Under the pieces are notes generated by a model. It was not told the DNA's origin and did no database searches. It saw only the letters and a program-made list of their open reading frames with translations. The translations under genes were made by a program, and so were the position numbers. Source: Ophiodon elongatus (lineage: Eukaryota; Chordata; Actinopteri; Perciformes; Hexagrammidae). From it: 64,000 nt of DNA. Positions within the stretch are counted from its first letter, which is position 1, and each line of letters starts with the position of its first letter. Where the stretch lies: contig JACSYO010000570.1 of assembly GCA_016806645.1 (NCBI GenBank), forward strand, positions 3,115,001 to 3,179,000, written 5' to 3'. Below are positions 10,524 through 54,300 of this stretch, in pieces.

Positions 10524-11504
10524 TCTCTCCCTCTCTTTTATATGACCTATGACTCATGACTCTCACGTCTGCTTTCCATGGGAATGACTTGTTCAAACTC
10601 AAAATGTCTTCATCTAGCTGAGAGATTCCACATACCAGTATGGTAACCCTATCTCTAGCATACACACACATAAACAGACCCAGACTCACTCAAAATACTC
10701 TGGAAGATGTATTTGTCCAATGCCCAATAAGGAAAAGAGAAACAAAAGTACAATGCATGTCATGATGATGATATTTATAGGCAATGTCGTAGGATGTATG
10801 CACAAGCAAACATTCTCTCACGCAAGTTTGGTATGTGTACAGATGGAGTGAAGATGTCTCTGTTTAGAGCATGTACACCACTCTTCACTGCACACTTGTG
10901 GTCTAATTATAAAAAAGCAAGCCTACAGAGACTTCAAGTAGCTTATAATGATGACATGAGAATATTACTTCAGAGACCGAGATGGTGTAGTGCCAGTGAA
11001 ATGTTTGTGGCTGCAGGAGTTAGTACGTTCCAAAGTGTTTTAAGAAATCTTATTTATAAATGTATTTATGTTAATGATTCTGAAAATGAAATAATCTTGG
11101 TTTTATCAAACATGAAGTTTAGCACTACACGCTACCAGTCCCAGCTGTGGAGAGATTAGTACAGCTGTCTCTTTATAAGGCTTTGGTAGGCCTATGTATT
11201 TTAATTGTGCTTTTGTATGTTTTTTTTTTCGATGTACTGTTTTGTCTTATCTGGACCCTGAGTCTGAAAATAAAGTTTGATTGATTAAATCTAATATTTT
11301 CCTTATTGTTTACCGTCTCAGGCTTGAATCTCCCCTTGTTCTTCTCCACCAGGTGGCGATGCCAAGCTGCTGGTGATGCTGTGTGTGTCTCCCACGCAGC
11401 GCTTCATCACCGAGTCTCTGCAGTCTCTGGGCTTCGGCACGCGGGCCCGTCAGGTCCAGAAGGAGCTACCGCGAAGGAAGAATAACACCCTCAAAGTTAA
11501 GTGA
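2817..11504 (+). CDS. kif25: Kinesin family member 25 (C-terminal motor kinesin; 15 coding exons, 600 aa)
   Basis: Exons are 2817-2885, 3029-3094, 4234-4350, 4550-4691, 6794-6897, 6989-7074, 7164-7203, 7304-7371, 7460-7534, 7730-7876, 8222-8398, 9190-9344, 9440-9688, 10277-10432 and 11353-11504. Every junction is GT-AG and keeps frame (1803 nt with TGA). Residues 1-165 are charged coiled coil. The neck-motor junction [14 protein letters not shown] starts at 167, as in minus-end C-terminal-motor kinesins. The motor shows P-loop GQTGSGKT (265-272), switch I DSSRSH (393-398), switch II DLAGSE (491-496) and [11 protein letters not shown]. Best family match is KIF25 (shared [45 protein letters not shown]). 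Human KIF25 is shorter (384 aa) and lacks this long coiled coil. A Ser/Pro/Arg-rich insert (about 425-480) precedes switch II; human KIF25 also has a divergent insert there. KIF25 has been linked to centrosome positioning/separation. The start is the ATG at the head of exon 1; the upstream mRNA is uncertain. Confidence 0.93.
4483..4507. repeat. (CA)n microsatellite in kif25 intron 3
   Basis: About 12 uninterrupted CA units ending 42 bases upstream of the first base of kif25 exon 4, between the likely branch-point region and the acceptor. Confidence 0.95.
4692..6793 (+). other. kif25 intron 4 (2.1 kb), no gene seen
   Basis: AT-rich intronic sequence between exons 4 and 5. I see no exon-like segment, RNA gene or recognised mobile element. 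The only notable feature is a pyrimidine-rich stretch with CTCTCT runs at about 5395-5520. Confidence 0.7.
8145..8215. repeat. (GT)n microsatellite abutting the 3' splice site of kif25 exon 11
   Basis: About 35 GT units with one CT interruption, ending 6 bases before the first base of exon 11 (8222). The acceptor reads GTGTGACCCAG|G, so the GT tract takes the place of a conventional polypyrimidine tract. Confidence 0.97.
8399..9189 (+). other. kif25 intron 11 (0.8 kb), no gene seen
   Basis: Unremarkable AT-rich intron between exons 11 and 12. It has a canonical GTGAGT donor and a TTTTACAG acceptor and no recognised repeat. Confidence 0.7.
9689..10276 (+). other. kif25 intron 13 (0.6 kb), no gene seen
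   Basis: AT-rich intron between exons 13 and 14 with GTGAGA donor and GTGTACCAG acceptor. Nothing else recognised. Confidence 0.7.
10441..10536. repeat. Compound (CA)16(CT)n microsatellite next to the kif25 exon 14 donor
   Basis: CA repeats at 10441-10472 pass directly into CT repeats to about 10536. The tract begins at intron position +9 after exon 14 (donor GTGAGGTG). Confidence 0.97.
10763..11287 (+). mobile_element. 3' end of a non-LTR retrotransposon (L2/CR1-like LINE), sense orientation in kif25 intron 14
   Basis: The plus strand encodes a continuous stretch (starting [16 protein letters not shown] and going on through [10 protein letters not shown] to SQLWRD, stop near 11158). It matches the C-terminal part of fish LINE reverse transcriptase polyproteins. 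It is followed by a short AT-rich 3' tail ending TCTGAAAATAAAGTTTGATTGATT, the terminal signature common to fish L2/CR1-type elements. The 5' end is truncated. The reading frame has no internal stop from 10794 to 11159, so it is less decayed than the other LINE pieces here. Family assignment (L2/CR1 clade) rests on the tail and general resemblance and is moderate. Confidence 0.75.
11269..11274 (+). terminator. AATAAA inside kif25 intron 14, contributed by the LINE tail
   Basis: A sense-strand polyA hexamer 78 bases before kif25 exon 15. It belongs to the retrotransposon 3' end but lies in the kif25 transcript in sense orientation. Confidence 0.5.
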
Positions 11505-11690
11505 CGAAACAGAGAAGAGATATTTCATTATTTGCAGATGCTGTGGCAACATAGATCCTGTAACAATCATGCCAACAAAACAGATTTGAGGGTATAATTG
11601 TTATCATGTTATTTGTCTGTGTTAGAGAGGCCCTTCTTACTCTTAGTTGATACTTTACTTAGGAAATAAATGGGTTTTGCCAGAATTGTT
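11505..11690 (+). other. kif25: Predicted kif25 3'UTR with polyA signal
   Basis: Sequence following the kif25 TGA. An AATAAA at 11665-11670 is followed by GGGTTTTGCC and further T-rich sequence, giving a short 3'UTR of about 180 nt. Further AATAAA hexamers occur downstream (near 12200 and 12330), so a longer 3'UTR cannot be excluded. Confidence 0.5.
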
Positions 11691-14470
11691 ATATATTCTG
11701 TCTTTTAAATAGATGTCGGTAGCATTAAATGTCTTACGGGGCTATCTGAAGCCAAAAATACTCGGATGATGCTTGAATGCAAAACACATTACTAATGTGT
11801 TAATAACCTTGACAATTTCCAAGGGTGCTAAGCAGTTATGACTGACAATGCAACTACACAAAGGTTGGGTATTAGCTCAATTTAGTATGAAATCACGGTA
11901 TTTTGACTTTATTTTTTCATTTCCACTTTCATTTAGCTGTAGATGAAGTCAATAGTCGACAGTCCTGTATCATGCAAAGGCTCTCTGACGGAAGTCGTCT
12001 TGCATGTATTCTGCTGTAAAACATTTCAGTACTTGCATGCCATGCCTTCTCTTTTTTTTTAGTGTTTTAGGTGTAGTTATGTTTACACAGTACTTGTACT
12101 CATGTTGACGTATTCTGTGTCTGTAACCATCACCTTTTTTCTTCTTCTTTCAAACGCCTTGATAGAATAGTCTTAGTAGAAAACGTTGTCAAACTCTAAA
12201 ATAAACAGCTGATATGCAGATAATTTGTATCTTTGTGTTTCAGTCTGTTCCAGAAAAATGTACCGCAAAACGTATTGCCATTGGGTAATTAAAACAGTGT
12301 TTGAATAATACATCGTACAGCCCCTCTAAAAATAAACTATTCATATAAAGTTCATGCTCACAACAGGCTTTCTATACAAACTACTTCCCCCTGTGGGGGG
12401 TTGCTCCGGTAAGATGTCTGCCGCTGTGTAGATTACAGCAAGGAGGAACACATACAACCACTTTAGCATTAGGGCAAGATGGTATTATTTTTAGCTTTTG
12501 TCTTCCCATGACTTATTTGGAGCAGCATGCATAAGCATGTGAGGAGCTGTGAAATGTATTGTCCAATGTGTCAAAACCCATCAGGATGATAATAAGGTAC
12601 AGCAGCTAATGATTATTTGCAAAAACTATTTCAGGTCTGTTGACTACATTTTAATGTTGGGGGTAAACAAGTCAGGCAATTTCCTCCACGGTGTAACAGT
12701 TGGACATCTTCCAAGCACGAACAGAATAACTCACCGCACACAGACTTCTGATAAGCCTCCTCCTGCCAGCATGCTGCAAACTGCGACGAGAAGCTCTGCG
12801 CAATGTGTTGAAGTTATAATCCACACGGGCCCAAAGCTGACATGTTTTTGAGGCGCCAGGTGTCAAGTGCCACCGTGACATGAAAGCTCAAATGCCCAAA
12901 GCGTCTTTGAAACCGCAGGCTTAGAGGACAAAGAGTGGCAGGACCAAAAAAAAAAATAAATAAAAAAAAGATTATAACGAGAGTGACAAGATAATAAACA
13001 TGAAAAGTGCAGGAGCATCATCCTCTGTTTAGACACACAACGGGGGAAGAAAGAGACACAGGAGAGAGGGGAGGTGATAAGAAGGGAGTGAGGAGAAAAG
13101 CTGTGAAGATGAGCTTAAAGTGAGAATGAGACGGGGGAAACGGAAACAGGAGGAGGGAAGAGGGAAAGTGTGATGGTTGATGGAACGGTTATTCTTAACC
13201 TTCATTCTTTATTTAAATCTAACAATGTCTGTCACGACGGTTCTTCTCCTGAACAGGTCCAGATGTGGATCGTTAGGTAAAACCTCTCGGATAAACTCCA
13301 GGGCTCCGTTCTTGATAGGTGGTTAAGTGAGTTAGCTTGATTTGATCGTTAATGATTTGACACTTTTCAGTTATTAAAAACTGGCTTATAATGGATCTGG
13401 ATTATGGCCAAGACATTTTAACATGAACGCTCATATGTGAACCTCATTTTCAGATACAAATGACCAATTGAAGGATAGATAATATGATTTTAGATGAGAA
13501 TTAAGAGATTAATGAGTAACCAGTACAATCTCTTGGTGTAAAATAAGGTGAAATGCATCTACATGATAAAGTACACAATATTTGTCAATGTAAATGTTTC
13601 TCATGGTTGAAAGAAAAATGGATTTAGAAAACAATTAAACTATGACATTATGATGTTGATTTTTCAATTTACGAAATTGCATCGTGAATACACTCAGGAC
13701 TCCGTTTTTCAAACATTACTCAACTAGTCCAGGCAAGTCTGCTTATTCAGATAAAAATGATCCTCCTGATTCTCATCAGCTTGGTTCTTTAATTGCATTT
13801 TAAGATTTCCTTTGTTAGTGTTGGATAAGTTATCTTCTAATAACAGTGCTTATTTTAAAATAAAGGTAACCTAGTGGCCTAGTGCTGGCCATATGACTGT
13901 ACTCATGATTGACATGACCTGTCACTATGGCTACAGACAGCACATCTTTACTGCAGCTGCACAGCAGTTAGCATGAAGTTGATGAACCTCTGGAGTCGGG
14001 ACGCCCTGTCAGCTAAATGGTGAACTGCCAGGAAATAAAGCTGATGAACCTTTTTATACATTCTAACTCATATGAAATCTGACGCTTCAGATATTAATTG
14101 CAAGACAACATATCCAGCCATCAATCGTGCCTATGATTGCATACTAATTAACCAACTCCAAATTATCTGGAATAATTTATTTGTTCCAATCCAACAGTAT
14201 AGATTGATGATGCCACAAATCCCCATTAAAAATGGCATCGTTTATTTTCTGGTTGCATTAGTCTTATAATAATCAGAAATATTATATTTAACAGACTTGT
14301 TTTGTTCATAGTAACTAACTAAATTAGGATTTAAAAAATAAGTATTGATTTAATAGATTTTTGTAGCTTTTTAGCTTTCTGAATGATTTACTGTGTTTCC
14401 TGGTCCTGACTCAGCTGTGAAGATGTGGAGATGAGACAAATTCAGTTCAACAATAACAAACCCATAAGAT
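11691..14470. other. Intergenic interval between convergent kif25 and wasf1, no gene seen
   Basis: About 2.8 kb of AT-rich sequence between the two 3' ends. No exon, RNA gene or mobile element is recognised. An A-rich simple stretch lies at about 12945-12970 and purine-rich sequence at 13040-13170. Confidence 0.6.
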
Positions 14471-14474
14471 TTAG

Positions 14475-16150
14475 GGCTGAAACATAAACATTAGATTTTT
14501 ATTAATTCAAGCAAACTGTTATAGTCAACAGTTACATAAGTTACATGGTATACAGTATTGATCTAATCTTCTTTTTTTAAACCAGGGTTTCTGTCCCTCG
14601 TCTCTTTTCCCCCCCCAAACATAGAAACAGCAAATCCATACAAGCGCAGGCAAGTAAGTAGTAACAGCACAATACATTCATCAACTCAACGATACGTTTT
14701 GTACGAACAATAAGGCAAGTAGAAGAAAGAACGAACGAACAAACAAACAGAAAAGGATGGCAGACATTTTCTTTGAAATGAGCCAAAACAAGGCAAAATG
14801 TATTCTTCTTTCAGGCCTGAGAAGGCAGTATCACATAAAATGTATTCTTTTGAACACCGTTTGCTGCTGTAGAACCAAACGAGGTAAGGCTTCTCGTTAA
14901 TGGGCAGGTACACAGTAAAGGGGGAACTGAGGGAAGAGCTGCCTTCAGTGGTGTTGAGTGGTTTGTATCTGGTGTCGGTCAGACTCTCATTATCATGGGC
15001 ACCTTCTCAAAATTCAAAGTTTTCCTCAGCACACCGAGTATTCATCAGGGACAATAAGAGAGGCAGGAAATCTGATGTACATCTACAGCATCTAATCACT
15101 TCCAGTGTCCATTTCTATGGCAAAGAACTCGAGAAAAGGATGGAAGCTCAGTATGCTGAAAACCAACGACTCAGCGTTTATCTCTGACATTGCCTGATGT
15201 CAACATGAGCACGCGTGGCTCCTGAGAACCTGGACAGACAAAAAGCTCAATCTCTTGGCATACATTTCCCTGGGGTGAAAGTTAGATGTAAGTGGATGGA
15301 TATGCACGCGCGTGGCCAAAGCAGACGTATGATTCCCCCTCGTCAATTTCAACCGTACAGCAATCGTCACATGACATACCAACACAATCTTTTGCTTATT
15401 CTGAGTGGTAAAGTCAGCCCTGATAACAAGAGAGAAAACAAAAAGACAACCCAGCTGGTGTTCACACTGAGTGACTGTTCATGTCGTGGTCAGTATCAAC
15501 AACTACTGGCCCGTTAAAACCGCAAATGTTTCAGCAGAAAAATGTAAAATAAAGACGGTAAAATAAAACAGCATTCATTCAATGCCATGTTCAGCCACCA
15601 GGTGGCAAAATGGTGCTGGAGAACTGAGGATAAATGTAACATGCCTTCATTTATTCCTTTTCTATTTTGTGTATTTTTTTCTTTTTTTTTTCTCTTTACA
15701 TCGACATACAGATCAGAAACAAAAGCAAGTGGTTCCTCAAAAAAAAGTTATTTTCATGTATAACAATAGTAAACATGGGGGATTTCATCGAAAGAAATCC
15801 AGAAGAAACAAGGTCATGTGGTAGTTCAGAAAAGAATGAATGCAAAAACTTCTCTTGGAACACTAGAAAGACCGACGAGGGCCACGTGGAGATTCTCCTC
15901 CGAACACAAACCACGAGACAGCGATTTAAAAAAAGAAGAAGGAAAAAAAAAAGAAAGTTTGACAGAGGAAAAGTGGGCAACAACGATGTTTCACTTCTTT
16001 CCGAAGTAGAATAGTCTCTTCGATGACGAGGTGTGGAGTGGAGTGCAGGGTTTGGTGGGGGTGTTTGGGGGGGGCACCTGAACACATTTGTCCTCTGCTT
16101 CCAATGCTGCTTTTTTTTCCCTTCTCTCTCTTCCATCCCTCTGATCGCCA
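14475..16150 (-). other. wasf1: Predicted wasf1 3'UTR
   Basis: It extends leftward from the wasf1 stop. A minus-strand AATAAA at 14498-14503 is followed on that strand by GT-rich sequence (GGGTTTGTTATTGTTG), a good polyA context, giving a 3'UTR near 1.65 kb. An alternative proximal AATAAA is at 15650-15655. No coding resemblance is seen inside. Confidence 0.5.
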
Positions 16151-47584
<31,434 letters not shown>

Positions 47585-47606
47585 CCTTCTGCTGTGACAC
47601 CACTAC
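47585..47606 (-). other. wasf1: 5'UTR portion of wasf1 first coding exon, with 3' splice site
   Basis: Reading the minus strand, a long C/T-rich tract (about 47610-47660) ends in CTCCTGTAG, followed by 22 nt and then the ATG. This is a strong acceptor, so the coding exon is not the first exon and at least one untranslated exon lies to the right. A weaker alternative acceptor (GTGTCACAG) lies 9 nt before the ATG. Confidence 0.65.
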
Positions 47607-48738
47607 CTACAGGAGTCAGGTGGAGCGGGACAGGGCGGGGGGAGGGGCAGGGGGTTATGAAGGAACAGAGGAATAAACATTGTTAGTGCGACAATTCTTC
47701 TTTTACCTTGTGATTTAGCGTTTTACAATAACAGAAGAGACCAATAGGAAGGGAAAAAAACACTCGTTGCTTTGCTCAGACAACACCAGAATCGAGTTTC
47801 AGGTTACAAAAGGGCACGTGGAGAGGAAATACAAACGCGAGAAATACAGTTTAACAGGATCCTGAAGAAATAGAAAACGCAACAGAATAGCAGCCATGTC
47901 GCCTCATCTGTTTCACCGACTTAGCACCGTCTTGTCCTTTTCATTATGCATAGCCCGGCTAACAAACCTCAGCACTTTGTCTGCCCACTCACCCGCGCTA
48001 ACGGCATTAAGGACTGCGGTGCTGGGCTGCTGAGGCCCACATCTCCTCCATTCACACCAAAGCGAGGAGGACCTCCCAAAACCACTGAAGATACAGAGGC
48101 TGAAGTGATCCATGTATGTTTACAGATCTTCATCCACATTTCTATCTCAAAAAGCCACAAGAAACTGTTGAATAGTCACAAACAAATACGACAAGTAAGA
48201 CCTTGTCTCTCTGCTGTAATGGTGTAATTAGAGCAAGTGTGTGGAATGATGTAGAGATCAGGTGGGCTGACGGATTGACAGCGATAAGGCCCCGTTAAAG
48301 CACTGGTTAAACATCGAGTGACGTCTGGTACTTTTAATATCCCGCCGTATTCTTAGCGGCGTTGCCGTCACTGAGGGATATACATGATTATTGACCGTAT
48401 CCATAAAAATGTAGGGCAAGGAAGGCTATTCTAGGAAGTGGCCCAGCTATGGATTGAAAGAGGGGAGAGAGAGAGAGAGGGGGAGCCCAGTAAAAGGCTT
48501 CGTTGAGGTGATTCATCTTGGAAGCGCCTTAAAGGGGGGCAAACATGCCCATAGAAGGGGAGAGTGAGGAACCTGCACTTCTGAAAGCCGTTGTTTAAGT
48601 GGTCTGAATGAGATGTGCGGGCGATGTTACGAAACCCAAACACAGCCTCAAATCCCCGCCCACTTCTTAAATAACAAGATGTCCTCTCCACTCTTTAGAG
48701 ATCTTTTTTTAAATTTCCTCCCACAGTCACTCCATCAC

Positions 48739-48770
48739 CCACACACACACACGCACACACACACACACAC

Positions 48771-48811
<41 letters not shown>

Positions 48812-48829
48812 CACACACACACACACACA
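48739..48829. repeat. (CA)n microsatellite
   Basis: About 43 CA units with CG and GA interruptions. Confidence 0.95.
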
Positions 48830-49139
48830 ATTACACACAATTACACATTTTCTCATAATTGGGTACCTCCTGACTCGGCGTGCGCTGCCATTTTCTACAG
48901 CCTCCAGAAGTTTTAGTAATAAAGGCCTAACTCTAACACTCGCCGAGGTGGAGGTGTAAACTTTTTACGGCGTTCACCTCCGTACACTACTCAACGTAAC
49001 ATCTACTGTATGTTCAGGAGGGTCATCTTGAAAACACACAAAAGCTAGAAAGATTATTTCAAACCGCAATCTCAAATAATAAACGGCTCACACTAAAGAA
49101 AGCTTTCATATGGAGAGTTAGAGGATTGTTATCACTCTT

Positions 49140-49680
49140 TCGTCTGTAGTAAACCCAGGCTCGGTCTGGCAATCTGGCAATTATGGCAAATGCCAAATGG
49201 GGCGTCCGTAACTATAATGCAAGGCAGGTGGCACCGATCATCTTTACCTTCCCTCGCCCCTTCAAGTGGACTCGTCCATCATGTAATGTCAGAGGTCAAG
49301 CAGGAAATATCAAATGAAATCAAGACAGAAAGAGTGGAGCTGAATAAAAAAAAAAAAAAAAATTAAATGAATAAGGTATCGAAAAGATTGAAAAAAGGTG
49401 GAAAGAAAAACAAAAAAGCAGAATCTCGATTCTGAAGCTCCAAAATGTTTAAAGATAACCGCTTTATTTAACCCAAAAAAATAACGTTACACTGTCGATG
49501 ATGCCGGTGCCTTACAAAATCATGTTAGCTGCAGCAGTGATGAGAGTCCACCGGCACCGAATGAGGAGGTGATGAAGGAGGAAGGAGTCACGGGACAGAG
49601 GCCGCTGGAGGAGGCTGCTGCCGAGGGCCTCCCAGCAGCCGAAGCTCGTGCTGAGCTCTCTCATTAGTAGTGACGGTCTG
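49140..49680 (+). mobile_element. Possible decayed DNA-transposon relic
   Basis: A short Lys-rich frame starts at about 49289 (MSEVKQEISNEIKTERVELN then poly-K). Another Lys-rich frame follows at 49368 (MNKVSKRLKKGGKKNKKAES). An acidic open stretch lies at about 49536-49676 (beginning DESPPAPNEEVMKEEG, stopping after ELSH). The order (basic Lys-rich head, then acidic low-complexity part) and the flanking GGCAATCTGGCAATTATGGC motif suggest the 5' part of a hAT-like transposon. The resemblance is weak and may be chance. Confidence 0.25.
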
Positions 49681-50315
49681 AACCAAGGCTGTACCACTCA
49701 GGTGACCTGGACCGATCTCTTATTTGAGGTTGAGAGCGGTGTATTTTGTCCTATGTGCTGTTGGCTTTAATTGAGCCTCCCTGAGCTGTAAATCCTGAGA
49801 TATAGGTGAATTTATTTCTGGTCATTGTGCTCTTTGAATATGAGCGTGTTCCCGTATTGTAAATCCCGTGGAGATGAATGTGAATGTTTGGCTCGGCTTA
49901 TAAGCTGTTGCCGTGAATTGTGTGTACGTGATTTCTATTTTTGCCGCTTCCGCGAAAAATACTTGAGGATGTGTGAAGCTGCGCCGCGGGGTGGGGACGA
50001 CGACACAAACTGTCATATTTTCCGGTCGTTATTTACTTATGTTATTAATATATTATTCATACTCATATTAACAATGTATTGTTTACTTTGCTATTATTGT
50101 CTAATGAGAGATGAGGAAAAAGGTTTGGCTTCAAGGATTTCCATTTTTATTGAAAGGAAAATCAATACACATTAAAACGAATGTGCTCCTAAGCCCATAA
50201 ATGAATGAATAAATAGACTATAGCCTATACAAATATAGAAAATAAAAGACGTGTTGAGACTGTCTGTCTATCGATCCGCCCTTCTCCATTTCAATTCCCC
50301 GGACGGTGTTTTTAC

Positions 50316-50321
50316 ACACGC

Positions 50322-50363
<42 letters not shown>
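50316..50363. repeat. (CA)n microsatellite
   Basis: About 23 CA units, with CG interruptions at the left end. Confidence 0.95.
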
Positions 50364-50368
<5 letters not shown>

Positions 50369-51305
50369 ACAAGTACTTCATGAATGACTGAGTTAAACAC
50401 AGACATAACAGGAGAAAATGATGGCCTCCAAAGCAAAGCAGCAAAGGGAATCTGCTTTCACTCCTTCTCTCTAAGCCCCACAAAATAGAGAAGTACATAG
50501 AAGTAGGTGTTAAGTAATGATATTGATTCTGCCAGCCTGAGCTCCTCAGGGTGGGCTTTTCATACAGAGTAGCGATTTATATATACTTCCTTTGGTTTCA
50601 AATAGAGATTTAAAAATGAACAAAAATGCCCAAAAATGCTCAAAACTTTGGCGCAAAACGTTAAGCAGTTACCGAAGAGGATCTGTGTTTCAAAGTCACC
50701 CACAGAATCATAAAACCACGTGTATTCATCGAGCTTCCTTCCTGTTCGTTAGATTAACGGAGAGAGAGGAAGGCTACTGCGTTCTTAATTAAAACTCTAC
50801 TTTGTGCTGTTTTGGTTGCTGTCACAGGTTACGAGACTGTTTCTTTGCATAATGTCTCTTGAAAACATCAGCTCGTATTTATTTTTTCTCTTTGCAGTAT
50901 CATAGGCTCAATTACATTGCCTTGATATTTGTTGACACATCATTAACACCGTTGGCTCGCATCGCTTCTCAAAGACTTCCCCAGACTGCCTCGCCACAGC
51001 GCATTCGTGGCGTCTGTGTGTGTGTGATTAATGACTGCAGCATACAATTTGCTGCCGAGCTGATTGGACATAAGTTAGGACTGCCGTCTGCGGGAGGGAG
51101 CATTTTCTCACACACACACACACACACACACACATATGCTGCATTTGTCCACTGGGGTTTCCAATACCATACCATGACATGATGACATATGACAGCGCTG
51201 CTCCCATGAGAATAATGCTGTCATTTTTCATGGGTTGCCATGAGAAATCGCTTACACATCATCTGGGTTCTGAGAGTTGGAGAAAAATTAAATGAAAGAG
51301 ACAGA

Positions 51306-51344
<39 letters not shown>

Positions 51345-54300
51345 GAAACTCAAACCCAACAAGCGACCCGGTTTGCGCTGTGCAGCAAAAAAAGAAACGT
51401 TGTGGCATTGAAAAAAAAAAATGGATTCCACTGTCGCTACGTTGTGTGTGAAAGGCCCATTAGACAGCATTTAACAAGGTGGAATGACAAGATAACGGTT
51501 ACCTACAAAAAGAGCGTTCCCACGAGACAAATACGGGCTGTTCATCATGACTAGTTAATGTCAAGGCTTTTTTTTTTTTTTTCTTTCCGTGGAAGACAAA
51601 AGGAGTTTCACTAACCACGGAGCTCAGACAAGAAGTCCACACATTCAACTGTTCCACGATAACGGCGGAAAAACGTTAGCGGGGAGATGTGCCTCGTTGA
51701 AGTCGTTCAATGTGAGCTCCGGTGAGATATTTAACTTTAAAGTGAAAGGGATTTCGAAGACGCGTCCAGCGGAATAAGTGATTTCCAATGGGCAGATGCA
51801 GTAAGACGAGACAGTGGCTTATGAAGCCATTATGTTTTTGATGCGTCAGGACTTTTCTCAGACTGCAGAGGTGTTGCGGGGCCATTAATGACTTATGTGC
51901 AAGAGCAGTCCGATGCCATGACGGTAACACTTAACAATCTACTTAGTGGCCGTCAAGCAAACCCGACGCCCTTTGACTCAAGCCGCGTACATTCTGACAC
52001 GTCTGTAAAACAAGAGGCCTAAAATCTTACACTTACTAACAATCTTAGCGCCAATGCAATATTCACGAACAGCATATATCGTGCAGCTGATTTATGCATT
52101 TTCTCTGACCAGTCCTCCACAGCAGGTCTGGGGTTTTAGGAAGCGCCATGCTTCGCCCCCCACACGTCTCTTCCAAAAACTCTCCACTTTTAAAGACCAC
52201 AGTAGAGTTAAATATACAGCAGGGTGAGTGGAAACCTTTTTAGCTTGACTATTTTATCATGACTCTTACCGGACTACCAAACAGAGCATTCTCAGTTGTA
52301 GCTAATGTTCAACCATGATTATCAGCGGATTTTCCACAAAGGCCTGAGAGCAATATGAAGCAGGTATGACGGCCTGGCGATGACTCTCTCCGAGACCGAT
52401 TTCTGACTATTCAGCACAATAGCGGCTATTCTTCAGAAAGAATGGATGTGGAGGACTGAATTGACAACTAATGCTGAGAAAATTACAGTCTTCCATTTTC
52501 AATTATATGCTAATTTAATGAACGAGGCAGCCGAAAGACCTTCGTGGGAGAACTATGGTTTCCCTCTGCGTTGCCTTCTTCTTCCCCTTGGTTTTTCCTC
52601 CTTCGCTGACAGTTCCTTGCCAGTATGATGGAGGAGGGCCATCACTGCAGCCCATATAAGTATTAAATGATCACGGATGATCGCAGCACGGAGAAATGTT
52701 TAACATACCTGCCCTTCTTTCCCTTCCTTTTCCTTCTTACATTTTTCAACAGCCAGCCTTATTTCCCTCTGTACACCCATTACCACTGTCCTCCTACTTT
52801 TACGATCCATACATCTTGGGTAGTGCTTCCCGCTGTCACCTATCACCATGGCAACGGCTGCAGTGGGATGCCATTGGTCACTTTGTAATATGCCAAGGAA
52901 GGCAAAGGCACAGACGGTGGACAAAAAGAGAGCGGGCAGGGGTGAAGGGAGGGATGAATATAGGCTAGGATCAGGGCGACGTGTCAAAACAGTGGTAGCA
53001 ACTGATGAATGGATGCAATATCGGAGGGAGAAGAAGAGGGAGACGTGGGATTGCTCAGCCATTGTGTGCGAGCACAAAGCAGGGCGAGGGACGGCACGTG
53101 CCAGTGGAGAGCAGGGGGCCTGCACTGGTGCGGCTCATTGCACTCGGGACAATATGTCCAACTAGAGGCGCTAATGAATTCTAATGAGGCATTTAGTCAC
53201 TCACACAGCCACACAATATAGCAGAGGACCCCTCCATATGGAGCAGGTCAAGGGCCTTTTACTTGGAGGGCTTGGTAGAGACGGACCCTAGATACAACAG
53301 CAGCTACGATTTGATACAAACACACACAGCTACACGACAGCAAGCAGTGTTTCTTCTTTTTTGCAAAATGATGGAAAAAAGGGGTGATTAATTCTACTGA
53401 GAAAGCATGAAAAAGAATGTAATAGCAAACATTGCATATCTAAAAAAAACAACTAATATCTAGCAGCAATGCAATGTCTTTTAGCCACAGTTTGCCATCA
53501 CAGTCACTGGTTCTGTGAAACTAGAACATAAATGGAGAGATAATTAATTTTTCTTTAGGTCTGGTGGTGCTGACTAAAACTCCACAAACGAAGGACTTAA
53601 CAGCCTCCTGGGCACATAATCTTTTAGTCCCACTTTTTTAGGTGTTTTAGGTGTATAATGTTTCCCAACAGCCTCACAATCAGATACCAAGATATTGTAG
53701 TACTGTCATTACTGCTTGCAGAAAGAAGAAGACTTTTGTAAATGAATTCATAATTTCTCAGGCTTTTTTTCAGACTTTTCAAGACTTGCAGAAGAAACAG
53801 TGCAAGTCTAGTCACAAATATAATAAAAAGAATAGCAAGAGGTTTGGCCTTTAGTTATTGACTAATGTAACCTTTAAGGGTCAACAATTCAGTTACTGCA
53901 AAAGACCATGTGTGCATCAAGAACCCTGACTTATTTAGTAACACACGCTCCTAAAACCCTTCCTCAAAGCCGATTCAAAGCTTGAAGTTAGTTGCATTCT
54001 GCATATCAAATTAGCCGGAACATTTTGTCCTTTTTCCTGTGGACTTGGTTTCTTCTTATGAACAGCTGCAAACATAAAAACACAGACATCTAATCAGGGA
54101 AACTGGCAGAGCCACAGCAGCCAATGGCTGAGCGAGCAGAGATCAAACTCGCAAAGCTTACCAGCAGCTGGTTTATATTAGTAATGCAGATATGTAGTGC
54201 GGGACAACCTGCAGCTCATTTTCCGAACAAAACAAGGGAGAAGGGGTTAAATGTACGTTGTCAAACTCAAAACTTATCAAGGAAACTTCTGTTTCTGTCA

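Noticed and set aside
52700..53125. 141-codon minus-strand open frame
   Set aside because: No family resemblance; overlaps equally long plus-strand frames, so it is not convincing as coding sequence or as a wasf1 upstream exon.
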